Below, in pieces: positions 24,470 to 33,064 of a DNA stretch of 51,875 bases. Both the position numbers and the translations under genes were made by a program. The first letter of the stretch is position 1; each line of letters starts with the position of its first letter. The stretch covers positions 1 through 51,875 of the forward strand of contig CAMWYX010000012.1 of the NCBI GenBank assembly GCA_947178575.1, read 5' to 3'. Source of the DNA: an uncultured Ruminococcus sp. GTDB taxonomy: Bacteria > Bacillota > Clostridia > Oscillospirales > Ruminococcaceae. Under the pieces are notes generated by a model that had not been told where the DNA came from, searched no databases, and saw only the letters and a program-made list of their open reading frames with translations.

Positions 24470-24531
24470 TTTACAAATCACCTTTGAATATATTTTTTTA
24501 ATCCGGTTACGGCAAAATTTTTGTACATCTA

Positions 24532-24560
24532 TAGACATTCCGGAAAAAAAGTGGTATAAT
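24532..24560 (+). promoter_or_regulatory. orphan promoter pointing into the 3' end of the exonuclease gene
   Basis: -35 TAGACA (24532-24537), 17-nt spacer, -10 TATAAT (24555-24560) on the plus strand. Both flanking genes are on the minus strand, so any transcript would be antisense to the exonuclease 3' end. Confidence 0.5.
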
Positions 24561-24603
24561 GTTACTGCTGACTGAACTTTTGTTTTTTTAGATACAAAAT
24601 ATG

Positions 24604-25551
24604 TTAAGTCTGCTGAGCGGTTTCGATTATAAAATCAGAAAAATTCTTTGCAGAGAAAAATTTCACTTCGAGAGAACCGACGCATTTTTCAGGGTCATAT
24701 TTTTCTTTCGGGATTATGATAAGTTTTTTTGGATATTTGACATACAGAAAATCAGTTGCATCGGGATATTTTTTCATTGCTTTAAGAATATTGCATCGTA
24801 TATATATAAACTGATTTTTTTGTTTTTCATCAAGAATATCAAATATTGCTTTCTCGCTTTCTGTAAGCGGAACGGCAAAAGCAGCTTTTCTTCTGTTTTC
24901 GTCAATGGCGAACCGAGCGTTTTCTATTCGTTTGCGTCTGCTTTCGGCGAGTTTTATAAATTCCGGTCTGCTGGAAAAATTCGTAGTATATACTGATTTG
25001 TGTACTGTATAGAGAGCCATAGCGTCTATCAGAGCATTATGAAAACAGCCGTTTTCTGGGGTATATCCGAATGCCGTTGCAAGTTCCTGAATATTCACGG
25101 CCTCGGGAAGCTGCATTTTTTTCACCATATTCTGCTGAATATCGCAGATACTGTTCTGTATTGTTTTGATATTTCTGTATCCTTTGCCGAATTTGCGGTG
25201 TTGTTTTACATCTGAAATAAGACCGAGCCTATCAAAATTTCCCCAGACACGGAGTTTATTTATTCGGTATTTCTGCATAAGTCTCACAGCTCTGCCGAGT
25301 ACGATTTCGCTGTCGGCGGAGCGGTCTATTTCTTCCTGAGTAAGATGCGTAAGGTCACAGCATCTTTTTTGCAGAACAGGAAAAAGATTCGGCTTTGAAG
25401 TTGAATAATATTTATCAACTATAACATAGTTGCTGTCGCATATTACAAGTCCTATCGACAACATTTCGGATTTCATTCTTGTTATTTGTTCTCCGCAGGT
25501 AAATTCAAAATCAGCAAAGCACATATATTTTTCATCATACATAAAATTCAC
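24604..25551 (-). CDS. 3'-5' exonuclease of the DEDDh family
   Basis: This 315-residue protein has an N-terminal DnaQ/KapD-like exonuclease domain (~1-190). Exo I is CFADFEFTCG with the Asp and Glu ligands, Exo II lies around RVWGNFDRLGL, and Exo III is GCFHNALIDAMAL with the catalytic His and Asp. The C-terminal ~125 residues are basic and unassigned. It probably trims RNA or DNA ends; the substrate is not readable from sequence. GAGGTGA lies six bases before the ATG and a promoter with 17-nt spacing is upstream. Confidence 0.85.
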   Translation of the reverse strand: MNFMYDEKYMCFADFEFTCGEQITRMKSEMLSIGLVICDSNYVIVDKYYSTSKPNLFPVLQKRCCDLTHLTQEEIDRSADSEIVLGRAVRLMQKYRINKLRVWGNFDRLGLISDVKQHRKFGKGYRNIKTIQNSICDIQQNMVKKMQLPEAVNIQELATAFGYTPENGCFHNALIDAMALYTVHKSVYTTNFSSRPEFIKLAESRRKRIENARFAIDENRRKAAFAVPLTESEKAIFDILDEKQKNQFIYIRCNILKAMKKYPDATDFLYVKYPKKLIIIPKEKYDPEKCVGSLEVKFFSAKNFSDFIIETAQQT

Positions 25552-25587
25552 CTCATATAAAAAAATTCCGACAGTATTCTGTACATA

Positions 25588-25616
25588 ATTATATCACATT
25601 TTTTTGGAAATTGCAA
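25588..25616 (-). promoter_or_regulatory. promoter for the exonuclease gene
   Basis: Read on the minus strand: -35 TTGCAA (25611-25616), 17-nt spacer, extended -10 TGATATAAT with TATAAT at 25588-25593. Confidence 0.75.
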
Positions 25617-25624
25617 TACTTTTG

Positions 25625-25654
25625 CTGACAATACCACGGTAATCAATACATAAT
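25625..25654 (+). promoter_or_regulatory. probable promoter for the AraC-type regulator
   Basis: -35 CTGACA (25625-25630), 18-nt spacer, -10 CATAAT (25649-25654): each box differs from consensus at one position. Confidence 0.55.
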
Positions 25655-25673
25655 ATTTCAGGGGGGCTTCGGT

Positions 25674-26441
25674 ATGTTCATAAATAATGATGACAATATG
25701 TCCGCACATTTTTTTCTTCATCGTGAGGAAAGATTCGAGTACGCTCCTTTTGACCGTGAAATGGCATTTTATGAGAGTATATGTGTCGGCGATATGGAGC
25801 TTGTGAGATTATATGCAAAACCGCTTTTCAGTGACGGTTGCGGTACTCTCAGCCGTGACCCTGTGCGGAATATAAAGTATCATTTTGTAGTTTCGACTGC
25901 ACTTATTGCCCGTGTGTGTATCGGTTCGGGACTATCGCCGGAGGAATCCTACAGCATAAGTGATGTATATATAATGAAAGCCGATGAATGCTCTACAGTT
26001 GAGGGTGTACGGGAACTTCACTGGCAGATGATTGAGGCATACACAGAAAGAATGCACAGACTGAAAGGAAGCACTGTATTTTCAAAGCGTATAATATGTG
26101 CTATGGAATATATAAGCGAACATCTTCATGACCGTGTATGCATTGAAGATGCAGCAGAATGTCTGAAAATCACGCCGGCATATCTTTCAAGGCTGTTCAG
26201 GACGGAAACCGGCGTGACATTTACGGAATACGTTCACCGCCGGAAAATAGAAGAAGCCACAGGACTTCTGCGTTATTCGGAATACAGCGACCTCGAAATA
26301 AGCAGTATCATGGGATTCAGTTCGCAGAGTTATTTTATAAAGATATTCAAAAAATTTACAGGAATGACTCCCAGCGAATATAAAAAAAAATACAGAATCC
26401 CTGACATGAAACCGCCGGTGTGGAATACGGAAAAAAAATGA
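25674..26441 (+). CDS. AraC/XylS family transcriptional regulator
   Basis: This 255-residue DNA-binding protein has an AraC-type double helix-turn-helix at the C-terminus (~150-245: ISEHLHDRVCIEDAAECLKITPAYLSRLFRTETGVTFTEYVHRRKIEEA and then ISSIMGFSSQSYFIKIFKKFTGMTPSEYKKKY). The N-terminal ~140 residues are an uncharacterised sensor-like part, without a recognisable cupin. AGGGGGG lies ten bases before ATG. It lies 126 bases upstream of, and in line with, the surface-protein operon beginning at 26568, which it may control; the intervening DNA holds that operon's own promoter. Confidence 0.88.
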   Translation: MFINNDDNMSAHFFLHREERFEYAPFDREMAFYESICVGDMELVRLYAKPLFSDGCGTLSRDPVRNIKYHFVVSTALIARVCIGSGLSPEESYSISDVYIMKADECSTVEGVRELHWQMIEAYTERMHRLKGSTVFSKRIICAMEYISEHLHDRVCIEDAAECLKITPAYLSRLFRTETGVTFTEYVHRRKIEEATGLLRYSEYSDLEISSIMGFSSQSYFIKIFKKFTGMTPSEYKKKYRIPDMKPPVWNTEKK

Positions 26442-26466
26442 TTTGCGGATTTTCAGAAAAAATCCA

Positions 26467-26495
26467 TTGACTTATTAAAGGCATTGTAGTATAAT
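26467..26495 (+). promoter_or_regulatory. promoter of the cell-surface operon
   Basis: -35 TTGACT (26467-26472), 17-nt spacer, -10 TATAAT (26490-26495), giving a leader of about 65 nt. No other convincing promoter is visible in the short gaps as far as 38580. Confidence 0.85.
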
Positions 26496-26567
26496 ATTTG
26501 TGTGTGAATTTTTTGTGGCTTGAGACAAGTTCAGGCGTTTCAGGCTAATGAAAACAGGAGGAATAAT

Positions 26568-28604
26568 ATGGATAGAAAAAGAAAATTTTTTGTCTGCACC
26601 GCTGTTTCCGCTCTCTGTATGGCAGCGGTTTTGCCGGTATCGGTTTGTGCGGCGGATTCGGACGAAACAATAACCACTGTGAATACAACTGCTGTTCCCA
26701 CTGAAACTACAGCAGTATCAGATGATATAACAGAACCGTCCTCCGGAGAAGACGACCAAAGTCAGGAATATTCGGAAGAATGGGTTACGGACGACGACGG
26801 CAGAATATATTACTACGGAGCGGACGGGGAAAAAGTCACCGGCGTTCAGGAAATCGACGGCGAAGTATATCTTTTCTCAAAAAACGGAGTGCTTAAAACA
26901 GGCTGGAGAACCGTTGACGGAAAACGCCGTTTTTATGATATAAAAACAGGAAAGCCAGTATACGGCTGGTTTGAATACTGCGGAAAAAAATACTATATCG
27001 AACCGGAAAAAGGAAAGATTTCAGATGAAATTTTTTCCGACGAAAACGGAGATATGTATATCCTGGGCGATAAGGGAAGTATCATAAAAGACGAAGGATT
27101 CGTCGAACATGATAATGATACGTATTATGTTACAGAGGACGGCACTCTTGCAGACGGCGAAATCATGGTTGACGGAGTTCCGTATGCATTTGATGAGAAC
27201 GGAATCCAGAAAAAAGGCTGGGAAACTGTTTTCGGCAAAAAATATTACTACGATACAGACACCGGAAAATTCATGACAGGTCTTGTGGAAATTGACGGAA
27301 AATATTATTACATAAGCGAAGAAAACGGAATGTCTACTGGAGTGGTGGAAATTTCCGGTACGGAATATATTTTTTCAGCCGATACAGGTATCCTTGAAAC
27401 CGGCTGGATAACAATAGATGATAATGTCAGATATTTCTATAAAGACTCTACATTCGCAAAGGGAGTTACCGAAATCAACGGCGTGAATTATCTTTTCAGC
27501 AGTGACGGACTGCTTCTGCATGGAATGAATAAAGTCGGAGGAATCACGTATTATGCAGATAAATCCGGAAAAGTATGTTCCGGATTCGTGACGGTAGATG
27601 ATGATACATACTGTTTCGGTGATGATTTTGCAATGCAGACCGGATTTATCGAAAATGACGGTGCAAAATATCTTTTCGGCGACGACGGAAAAATGGAAAA
27701 GGGGTTTGCAGATTATGACGGAAACACGTATTATCTTGACAAAGACGGAAAAATGCTCACCGGAAGACTTCTCATAAACAACAAGAAATACTTTTTTGCC
27801 GATGACGGTGCTATGCAGTTCGGCTGGATAACCATTGACGATAAGAATTATTATTTCACCGAAGACGGAAGTGCGGCATCAGGTCTTACAGTCATCGGAA
27901 CTCGGACATATTATTTCAATACAGAAACAAATGCCATGATGACAGGCAGGCTTATCATTAACAATGTAAAATATTATTTCAACGAAAACGGAACTATGAG
28001 ACGTGGTTGGGCAAAGCTTGAAGACGGTCACAAATATTATTTTGATGTCGAAGGAAAAATGGTTACCGGCTGGTATGAGATAAAGGAAAAACTCTATTAT
28101 TTCAATCCGTCAAACGGTCAGCTTGTAACGAATACCATTATGGGCGACTACAATCTCACCAATGACGGAAGTGCTGTTCCGCTGTCGGCAGTTCAGCAGA
28201 GAGCAAAATCGGTAATTCTTTCGATGGGTGCTGTTACACCGACATCTATTTACAATTATGTCTGCTCGCACAATACTTACAGATATATGGAAGATACACG
28301 GTCACTTGATTCAATAAATTCGACAGGCTGGGCTTATTTTGCAGATTATGCCCTCACTAACCGATATGTGGTGTGTTACTATTTTGCTGCGGTATCTGAC
28401 CTTCTGTTCAAGCAGGCAGGATATACTTCACGCATAGTATACGGTACAGGCAGAGGTGCTGGAGACCATTACTGGAATCAGGTATATGTCAACGGAAGCT
28501 GGACTAATTACGATGCCTGCAACGGCTACGCAGATGTTTCATTCTCATTTTTACAGAGTCAGAACTACACGTTCTATCAGTATGTAAATCCTATTTATTA
28601 TTGA
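26568..28604 (+). CDS. secreted transglutaminase-like protein with cell-wall-binding repeats
   Basis: This 678-residue exported protein has a signal peptide (~1-29), a Thr/Glu linker, and roughly twenty tandem 20-residue repeats of the choline/glucan-binding type (CW_binding_1) over residues ~70-535, each with patterns such as GW.TV.GKKYYYD or YYF. The C-terminal ~140 residues are a transglutaminase-like domain with a Cys603, His634 and Asp649 triad (RYVVCYYF, GDHYWNQ, NYDAC). Such domains act as peptidases or cross-linkers. The repeats would hold it on surface glycans. ATG at 26568 follows AGGAGG by six bases; earlier in-frame starts are rejected. It heads the long operon. Confidence 0.9.
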   Translation: MDRKRKFFVCTAVSALCMAAVLPVSVCAADSDETITTVNTTAVPTETTAVSDDITEPSSGEDDQSQEYSEEWVTDDDGRIYYYGADGEKVTGVQEIDGEVYLFSKNGVLKTGWRTVDGKRRFYDIKTGKPVYGWFEYCGKKYYIEPEKGKISDEIFSDENGDMYILGDKGSIIKDEGFVEHDNDTYYVTEDGTLADGEIMVDGVPYAFDENGIQKKGWETVFGKKYYYDTDTGKFMTGLVEIDGKYYYISEENGMSTGVVEISGTEYIFSADTGILETGWITIDDNVRYFYKDSTFAKGVTEINGVNYLFSSDGLLLHGMNKVGGITYYADKSGKVCSGFVTVDDDTYCFGDDFAMQTGFIENDGAKYLFGDDGKMEKGFADYDGNTYYLDKDGKMLTGRLLINNKKYFFADDGAMQFGWITIDDKNYYFTEDGSAASGLTVIGTRTYYFNTETNAMMTGRLIINNVKYYFNENGTMRRGWAKLEDGHKYYFDVEGKMVTGWYEIKEKLYYFNPSNGQLVTNTIMGDYNLTNDGSAVPLSAVQQRAKSVILSMGAVTPTSIYNYVCSHNTYRYMEDTRSLDSINSTGWAYFADYALTNRYVVCYYFAAVSDLLFKQAGYTSRIVYGTGRGAGDHYWNQVYVNGSWTNYDACNGYADVSFSFLQSQNYTFYQYVNPIYY

Positions 28605-28628
28605 TTTTTTTTGGAGGTATAAACAAAT

Positions 28629-29474
28629 ATGAAAAAAAAATTAACAGCACTTATTGCTTTTTCTGCTGTGTTTGCGTTTTCGGCTGTATCATGCGGAAAA
28701 GATGAGCCGTCAGAATCATCGGTTCCTGATTTTCCGGAGCTTTCGGCATCGGAATCCGAAGATAATACGGAAGCCGTGACAGAAGCAGATTCGGAATCAG
28801 CTACAGAGGAAGATAAAAAAGAATCTTCTGAAACAACATCGGCTGAAACAAAAGCAGTTCCGGAAACCACAGAAAAATCTTCAAAGACAGAAAATAAAGA
28901 TACATCGGATAAATCAGAAAATTCAGAAAGTCCGAAAGATTCAGAAGATTCAGATGAAAGCACGCCTGACGAACCGGAAAATAACGCTCAGCACAATGAC
29001 AATCCGGAAGATAGTACGCCTGATGAATTATCTTCCGAACCCGACCCAGAGCCGGTCACGGATTCTCCGGCAGAACCGCCTCAGCAGATACAGTCGTTGA
29101 TATTCTCCGAAAATATGCTCAACGGCGATGCCGCATCTGTTGTTTTTGAACTCGGCGGAGACCCCGATATATCAACAGCACCGGCGTGCTTTGCAAACGG
29201 AGCGGATTCAAAGACGTATACTTATGACGGGCTTGTGCTACAGTGCTATGTACTCGAGGGAAGCGAATATATATACGCATTCACGATAACAGGTGCAGGA
29301 TATACTTCCGAACACGGAATCGCTGTCGGAAGTTCACGCAGTGATGTTGAATTGTATTACGGAGCAGGTGAAGCCTCCGGAAATGATGTGATGTACATAT
29401 ATGACAATTATGATATGACTATAACATATGACGGCGATACGGTAACAGCGATTGACTTCTACGCTCCGGTATAA
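28629..29474 (+). CDS. acidic Ser/Glu-rich lipoprotein
   Basis: This 281-residue protein has a signal peptide ending in a lipobox (SAVSC, Cys ~22). A long low-complexity stretch of Ser, Glu, Asp, Thr and Pro (~24-150) probably spans the cell wall. A folded C-terminal domain of about 125 residues begins at QSLIFSENMLNGDAAS and has alternating beta-like segments (GGDPDIS, VGSSRSDVELYYG). I recognise no family for it. It sits 24 bases after the transglutaminase-like gene and nine bases before the MBOAT gene, so it is part of the same operon. GGAGG is eleven bases before ATG. Confidence 0.8.
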   Translation: MKKKLTALIAFSAVFAFSAVSCGKDEPSESSVPDFPELSASESEDNTEAVTEADSESATEEDKKESSETTSAETKAVPETTEKSSKTENKDTSDKSENSESPKDSEDSDESTPDEPENNAQHNDNPEDSTPDELSSEPDPEPVTDSPAEPPQQIQSLIFSENMLNGDAASVVFELGGDPDISTAPACFANGADSKTYTYDGLVLQCYVLEGSEYIYAFTITGAGYTSEHGIAVGSSRSDVELYYGAGEASGNDVMYIYDNYDMTITYDGDTVTAIDFYAPV

Positions 29475-29483
29475 GGTGGGAAT

Positions 29484-30893
29484 ATGGTTTTCAGCAGTCC
29501 CGTATTTCTGTTTGTTTTTCTTACGGCGGTATATGTATTATATTGTATTGTTCCATCAATAAAGGCTAAAAACGTAATTCTGTTGCTGTTCAGTCTTTTA
29601 TTCTATACATACGGCGAGCCGAAAGCGGTTCTGATTATGATATTGTCTATTGTCATGAATTATGTGTTCGGACTTGCCGTCGGAAAAGAGAACAAAGGCA
29701 GAAAAATTATTCTCTGTATTTCTGTAATATCAAATCTGATTATACTCGGAATATTCAAATATGCCGGATTCGGTGCGGAGATGCTCAATAAACTGCCGTT
29801 TCTTAGTGTTTCAATACCGGCAATATCTCTTCCGATAGGAATTTCATTCTATACGTTTCAGGCAATGTCGTATGTCATTGATGCGTACAAAAATCCGGAA
29901 TACGTGCAGAAAAATCCTTTTAAAGTTGCATTATATATAACGTTTTTCCCACAGCTTGTGGCAGGACCTATCGTCAAATATTATGATTTTGCCGGACAGA
30001 TAGATAAACGTACATCAACGCCTCAGCAGACAGCGGAGGGAATAAAGCGTTTTATATTCGGACTTTCCAAAAAGATGCTTATTGCCAATACTATGGCATT
30101 TGTGGCTGATACAGTATATTCTCTTGATACGTCTGAACTTTCAGTTCCGCTTGCGTGGCTGGGAGCGTTGTCGTATCTGTTTCAGATATATTTTGATTTC
30201 AGCGGATACAGTGATATGGCTATAGGGCTGGGGCATATGTTCGGATTCACATTCAGGGAGAATTTCAATTATCCGTACATTTCGCAGAGTATGCAGGAGT
30301 TCTGGAGACGCTGGCACATATCTGTTTCCACGTGGTTCAAGGAGTATCTTTACATACCGCTCGGAGGAAACAGAAAAGGAAAAATCCGTACAGCCCTGAA
30401 CAAGCTCGCAGTATTTTTCTGTACCGGTCTGTGGCATGGTGCGAGTCTTAATTTCATAGTATGGGGACTTATCAACGGTATATTCATGATGTTTGAATCA
30501 TACAGGATAATTAAGCCGGAAAAGTGGTTAAGACCGTTCCGGCACGTATATGCGATGTTCGTGACCGTGACCGCATTTGTATTTTTCAGGGCGGATAATC
30601 TTGAATCGGCGTGCCGTTTTATCGGGCATATGTTCATGCCGTCGGGTGATTCCGTACAGAATGCCATATTCTTTCAGCTTCTCGACCCTGAATATATAGT
30701 GATGTTCATAATTGCAGTTATATTCTCTGTGCCTGTTATTCCGGCAATCAGAAACAAGTCGGAATCTCCCGGCGGAAAAACTGCTTTGGTATACGAAACA
30801 GTTTCATATGGAATATCTTTTGTATTTCTGATACTCTGTATACTGTCGCTGTCGTCGGCATCATACAATCCGTTTATTTATTTCAGATTTTAA
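29484..30893 (+). CDS. MBOAT family O-acyltransferase (AlgI/DltB type)
   Basis: This 469-residue polytopic membrane protein transfers acyl (usually acetyl) groups across the membrane for polymer O-acylation. The AlgI signature is clear: FFPQLVAGPIVKY, YFDFSGYSDMAIGLG, NFNYPYISQSMQEFWRRWHISVSTWFKEYLYIPLGGNRKG, and the catalytic His318 in GLWHGASLNF. The next gene, 12 bases on, encodes an AlgJ/AlgX-like protein, the usual partner that completes transfer outside the membrane. The target polymer is not indicated; no polysaccharide synthesis genes are in the window. Confidence 0.93.
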   Translation: MVFSSPVFLFVFLTAVYVLYCIVPSIKAKNVILLLFSLLFYTYGEPKAVLIMILSIVMNYVFGLAVGKENKGRKIILCISVISNLIILGIFKYAGFGAEMLNKLPFLSVSIPAISLPIGISFYTFQAMSYVIDAYKNPEYVQKNPFKVALYITFFPQLVAGPIVKYYDFAGQIDKRTSTPQQTAEGIKRFIFGLSKKMLIANTMAFVADTVYSLDTSELSVPLAWLGALSYLFQIYFDFSGYSDMAIGLGHMFGFTFRENFNYPYISQSMQEFWRRWHISVSTWFKEYLYIPLGGNRKGKIRTALNKLAVFFCTGLWHGASLNFIVWGLINGIFMMFESYRIIKPEKWLRPFRHVYAMFVTVTAFVFFRADNLESACRFIGHMFMPSGDSVQNAIFFQLLDPEYIVMFIIAVIFSVPVIPAIRNKSESPGGKTALVYETVSYGISFVFLILCILSLSSASYNPFIYFRF

Positions 30894-30905
30894 GGGGGCT
30901 GTATT

Positions 30906-32285
30906 GTGAAAAAAATATTTTACAGAATATATACAGCATCTTTTATCGGAATATGCCTGATTCCGGCGGTTTTAACTCCGTTTATGCAGTCGGACGAAAC
31001 AGCAGAAAAACGGAATTTATCTGAATTTCCGAAATTCACAGACGAGGACGGAGGATTAAATACAGAATTTTTCTCCGGATTTGAAACATGGTTTTCGGAG
31101 CATTTTGCATTCCGGCAGAATCTTGTCAATGCCAATGGACGGCTGAGGTCAGAAATTCTTTCATCTTCGCCGGACAGCGATGTTATTGTCGGAAAGGACG
31201 GCTGGTTATTTTACGGCGAAACAACCGGAGATTATCTGCGTACAAATGTAATGAATCGCCGTGAAATAAACAGTATTATCCATAATCTCCGTCTTGTCAG
31301 CGAATATTGTTCCGGAAAAGGAGTGGAATTTATATTTTTTTCAGTTCCGAATAAAAATACGTTGTATCCCGAATATATGCCGTATAATTATATTCCGGCG
31401 GACAGAAAAAGCAATTATGAAAATCTCACCGCCGGACTTGCCGGAGATAAATTTTATCTTGATATGAAAGAAGCTCTGCTCGGAATTGATTTTTCCGAAC
31501 CGCTTTATCATAAAACCGATACTCACTGGAATAATTTCGGAGCATATGCCGCTCATGTTTCGATTATGGAACGTATAGGAAAATCATCGTGTCCGGTTGA
31601 GAGCGGAGGGTGGTATATCAGAAATGACCGTCTCGGCGATCTTGCGTCTATGATATATCCCGCCGAAAAGGCGAAAGATACGCAGTTTCATAATGAATAT
31701 GAATTTGGTTATCAGTACACAAGCCGTTTCCGTGGACTTGATGATATATCGATAACAACATCAAATCAGGACAGACAGGGAAATCTCATAATGTTCCGTG
31801 ATTCTTTTGGAGAGGCGATACTTCCGTATATGGCGGAAATGTTCGGGACTGCTGAGTTTTCAAGGGCAGTGCCTTATAATCTCAGGAATGTATCGGAAGA
31901 TGATACGGTTATAATTGAAATTGTTGAGCGTAATCTTGGCAATCTCAAAAAATATGCTCCTATAATGCCTGCACCTGTGCGTGAGTTTCCTGAGACAATA
32001 GCTGAAAGCGGCAGTTTTTCTATGATTGCAGAAAGTGAAGAAATTAACGGGTTTTCACATATATGGGGAAAAGTGCCAAAAGAGTGCATAACAGGGGATA
32101 ACTGCCGCATTTATGTGGAATCCGGCGGAATTGTCTACGAAGCCTTTAATTGTTTTGAAGAAAAACTTCTCGGCGAACCAGACAATGGTTATGGAAACGG
32201 ATTTTCACTTTATCTTCCATCTGGTTCGGAGGCGGACAGAGTTATTGTAGGAAATGATGACGACAAAATATTTTGTAGTCAATGA
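30906..32285 (+). CDS. AlgJ/AlgX-like SGNH-type acetyltransferase partner (DHHW family)
   Basis: This 459-residue protein has one N-terminal membrane segment (~5-25) and an extracytoplasmic SGNH-like domain. Catalytic residues are visible: Asp205-Thr-His207-Trp in the DTHW motif and Ser300 in MFRDSFGE, as in AlgJ/AlgX. WFSEHFAFRQNLV near residue 60 is also typical. The C-terminal ~100 residues (after ETIAESGSF) are an extra beta-rich part. The start is GTG at 30906, with AAGGGGG eight bases upstream. Paired with the MBOAT gene it would O-acetylate an exported polymer. Confidence 0.88.
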   Translation: MKKIFYRIYTASFIGICLIPAVLTPFMQSDETAEKRNLSEFPKFTDEDGGLNTEFFSGFETWFSEHFAFRQNLVNANGRLRSEILSSSPDSDVIVGKDGWLFYGETTGDYLRTNVMNRREINSIIHNLRLVSEYCSGKGVEFIFFSVPNKNTLYPEYMPYNYIPADRKSNYENLTAGLAGDKFYLDMKEALLGIDFSEPLYHKTDTHWNNFGAYAAHVSIMERIGKSSCPVESGGWYIRNDRLGDLASMIYPAEKAKDTQFHNEYEFGYQYTSRFRGLDDISITTSNQDRQGNLIMFRDSFGEAILPYMAEMFGTAEFSRAVPYNLRNVSEDDTVIIEIVERNLGNLKKYAPIMPAPVREFPETIAESGSFSMIAESEEINGFSHIWGKVPKECITGDNCRIYVESGGIVYEAFNCFEEKLLGEPDNGYGNGFSLYLPSGSEADRVIVGNDDDKIFCSQ

Positions 32286-32310
32286 CTAATTTGTGAATAG
32301 AGGTATTATT

Positions 32311-33054
32311 ATGAAATTTAATAAAGTCATTGCAGTATTTTCGGCGTTGATTCTTCCGTCAGTTAGTGCCGGAGCTGTTGTATCATATGCCGAGGGTCAG
32401 GATTTTGCACCTGTGTATGAATTTTTTAACGAAAATGATGTAAACGGAAGTATAGTTATTTCTGTTCCGGAAAATTCCACGGCGAAAGTCCTGATTGATT
32501 TTGATTCTCCGGAAGTCGATGACGAGCCGTATTACGTGGAGACACTCGGAAGCGGAACGTATTCGTTTGACATTGAGGGATATGACAATACAGAGGACGA
32601 TTACCGCATTTATACTGTTTCCGTGGAGCTTTCAGGCGGAAAGTACAACATTTCATCAAAGCCGTACAAAGATGAATTTACAGTACCCGACGGCAATGAT
32701 ACGCCCGACAGTTTTCGTGAGATAAAATATGAATTTACAATCGATGACAAGCAGTCTAAAAATGAGTGGGACGTTGAAAGCGAAACAGAATCCGCAAAAA
32801 ATATATCTGTTCATCTTGACTACGTAATGATAGGAGATGTTGACCACAGCGGAAAAGTAGACGCTTCCGATGCTTCATTTGTTCTTGTGGAATATTCGCT
32901 CCTGTCGACAGGCGGTGTGAGTTCATGGACAGACAAGGAAAGACTCTGCGGAGATGTAAACGGCGATTCAAAAATAGATGCAACCGATGCTTCAGCGATT
33001 CTGGTATATTATTCAACAAATTCCACGGGCGGAAATGCATCATGGAATATTTAG
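32311..33054 (+). CDS. secreted protein with C-terminal dockerin
   Basis: This 247-residue protein has a signal peptide (~1-28), an unassigned beta-rich domain (~32-165), and a C-terminal dockerin made of two very similar Ca-binding repeats: GDVDHSGKVDASDAS from residue 175 and GDVNGDSKIDATDAS from residue 214, each followed by a STGG-containing helix end. This dockerin differs from the two other types in the window. ATG at 32311 follows AGAGG by seven bases; an upstream in-frame ATG lacks a site. No catalytic motif is visible. It lies between the O-acetylation pair and the M16C peptidase, in the same operon. Confidence 0.88.
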   Translation: MKFNKVIAVFSALILPSVSAGAVVSYAEGQDFAPVYEFFNENDVNGSIVISVPENSTAKVLIDFDSPEVDDEPYYVETLGSGTYSFDIEGYDNTEDDYRIYTVSVELSGGKYNISSKPYKDEFTVPDGNDTPDSFREIKYEFTIDDKQSKNEWDVESETESAKNISVHLDYVMIGDVDHSGKVDASDASFVLVEYSLLSTGGVSSWTDKERLCGDVNGDSKIDATDASAILVYYSTNSTGGNASWNI

Positions 33055-33064
33055 CAGGTGAGAT

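Noticed and set aside
24487..24515. promoter for the HD gene (TTGCCG, 17 bases, TATATT, minus strand)
   Set aside because: Transcription would start within the ribosome binding site, leaving no usable leader.
26780..28180. direct repeats that might be a CRISPR or satellite array
   Set aside because: They are in-frame cell-wall-binding repeats of a coding gene, diverged at DNA level and without spacers.
28598..28963. minus-strand Ser/Asp-rich ORF that looks like an SD-repeat protein
   Set aside because: It is the complement of the Ser/Glu-rich linker of the lipoprotein gene on the plus strand, which has a lipobox and a good ribosome binding site.
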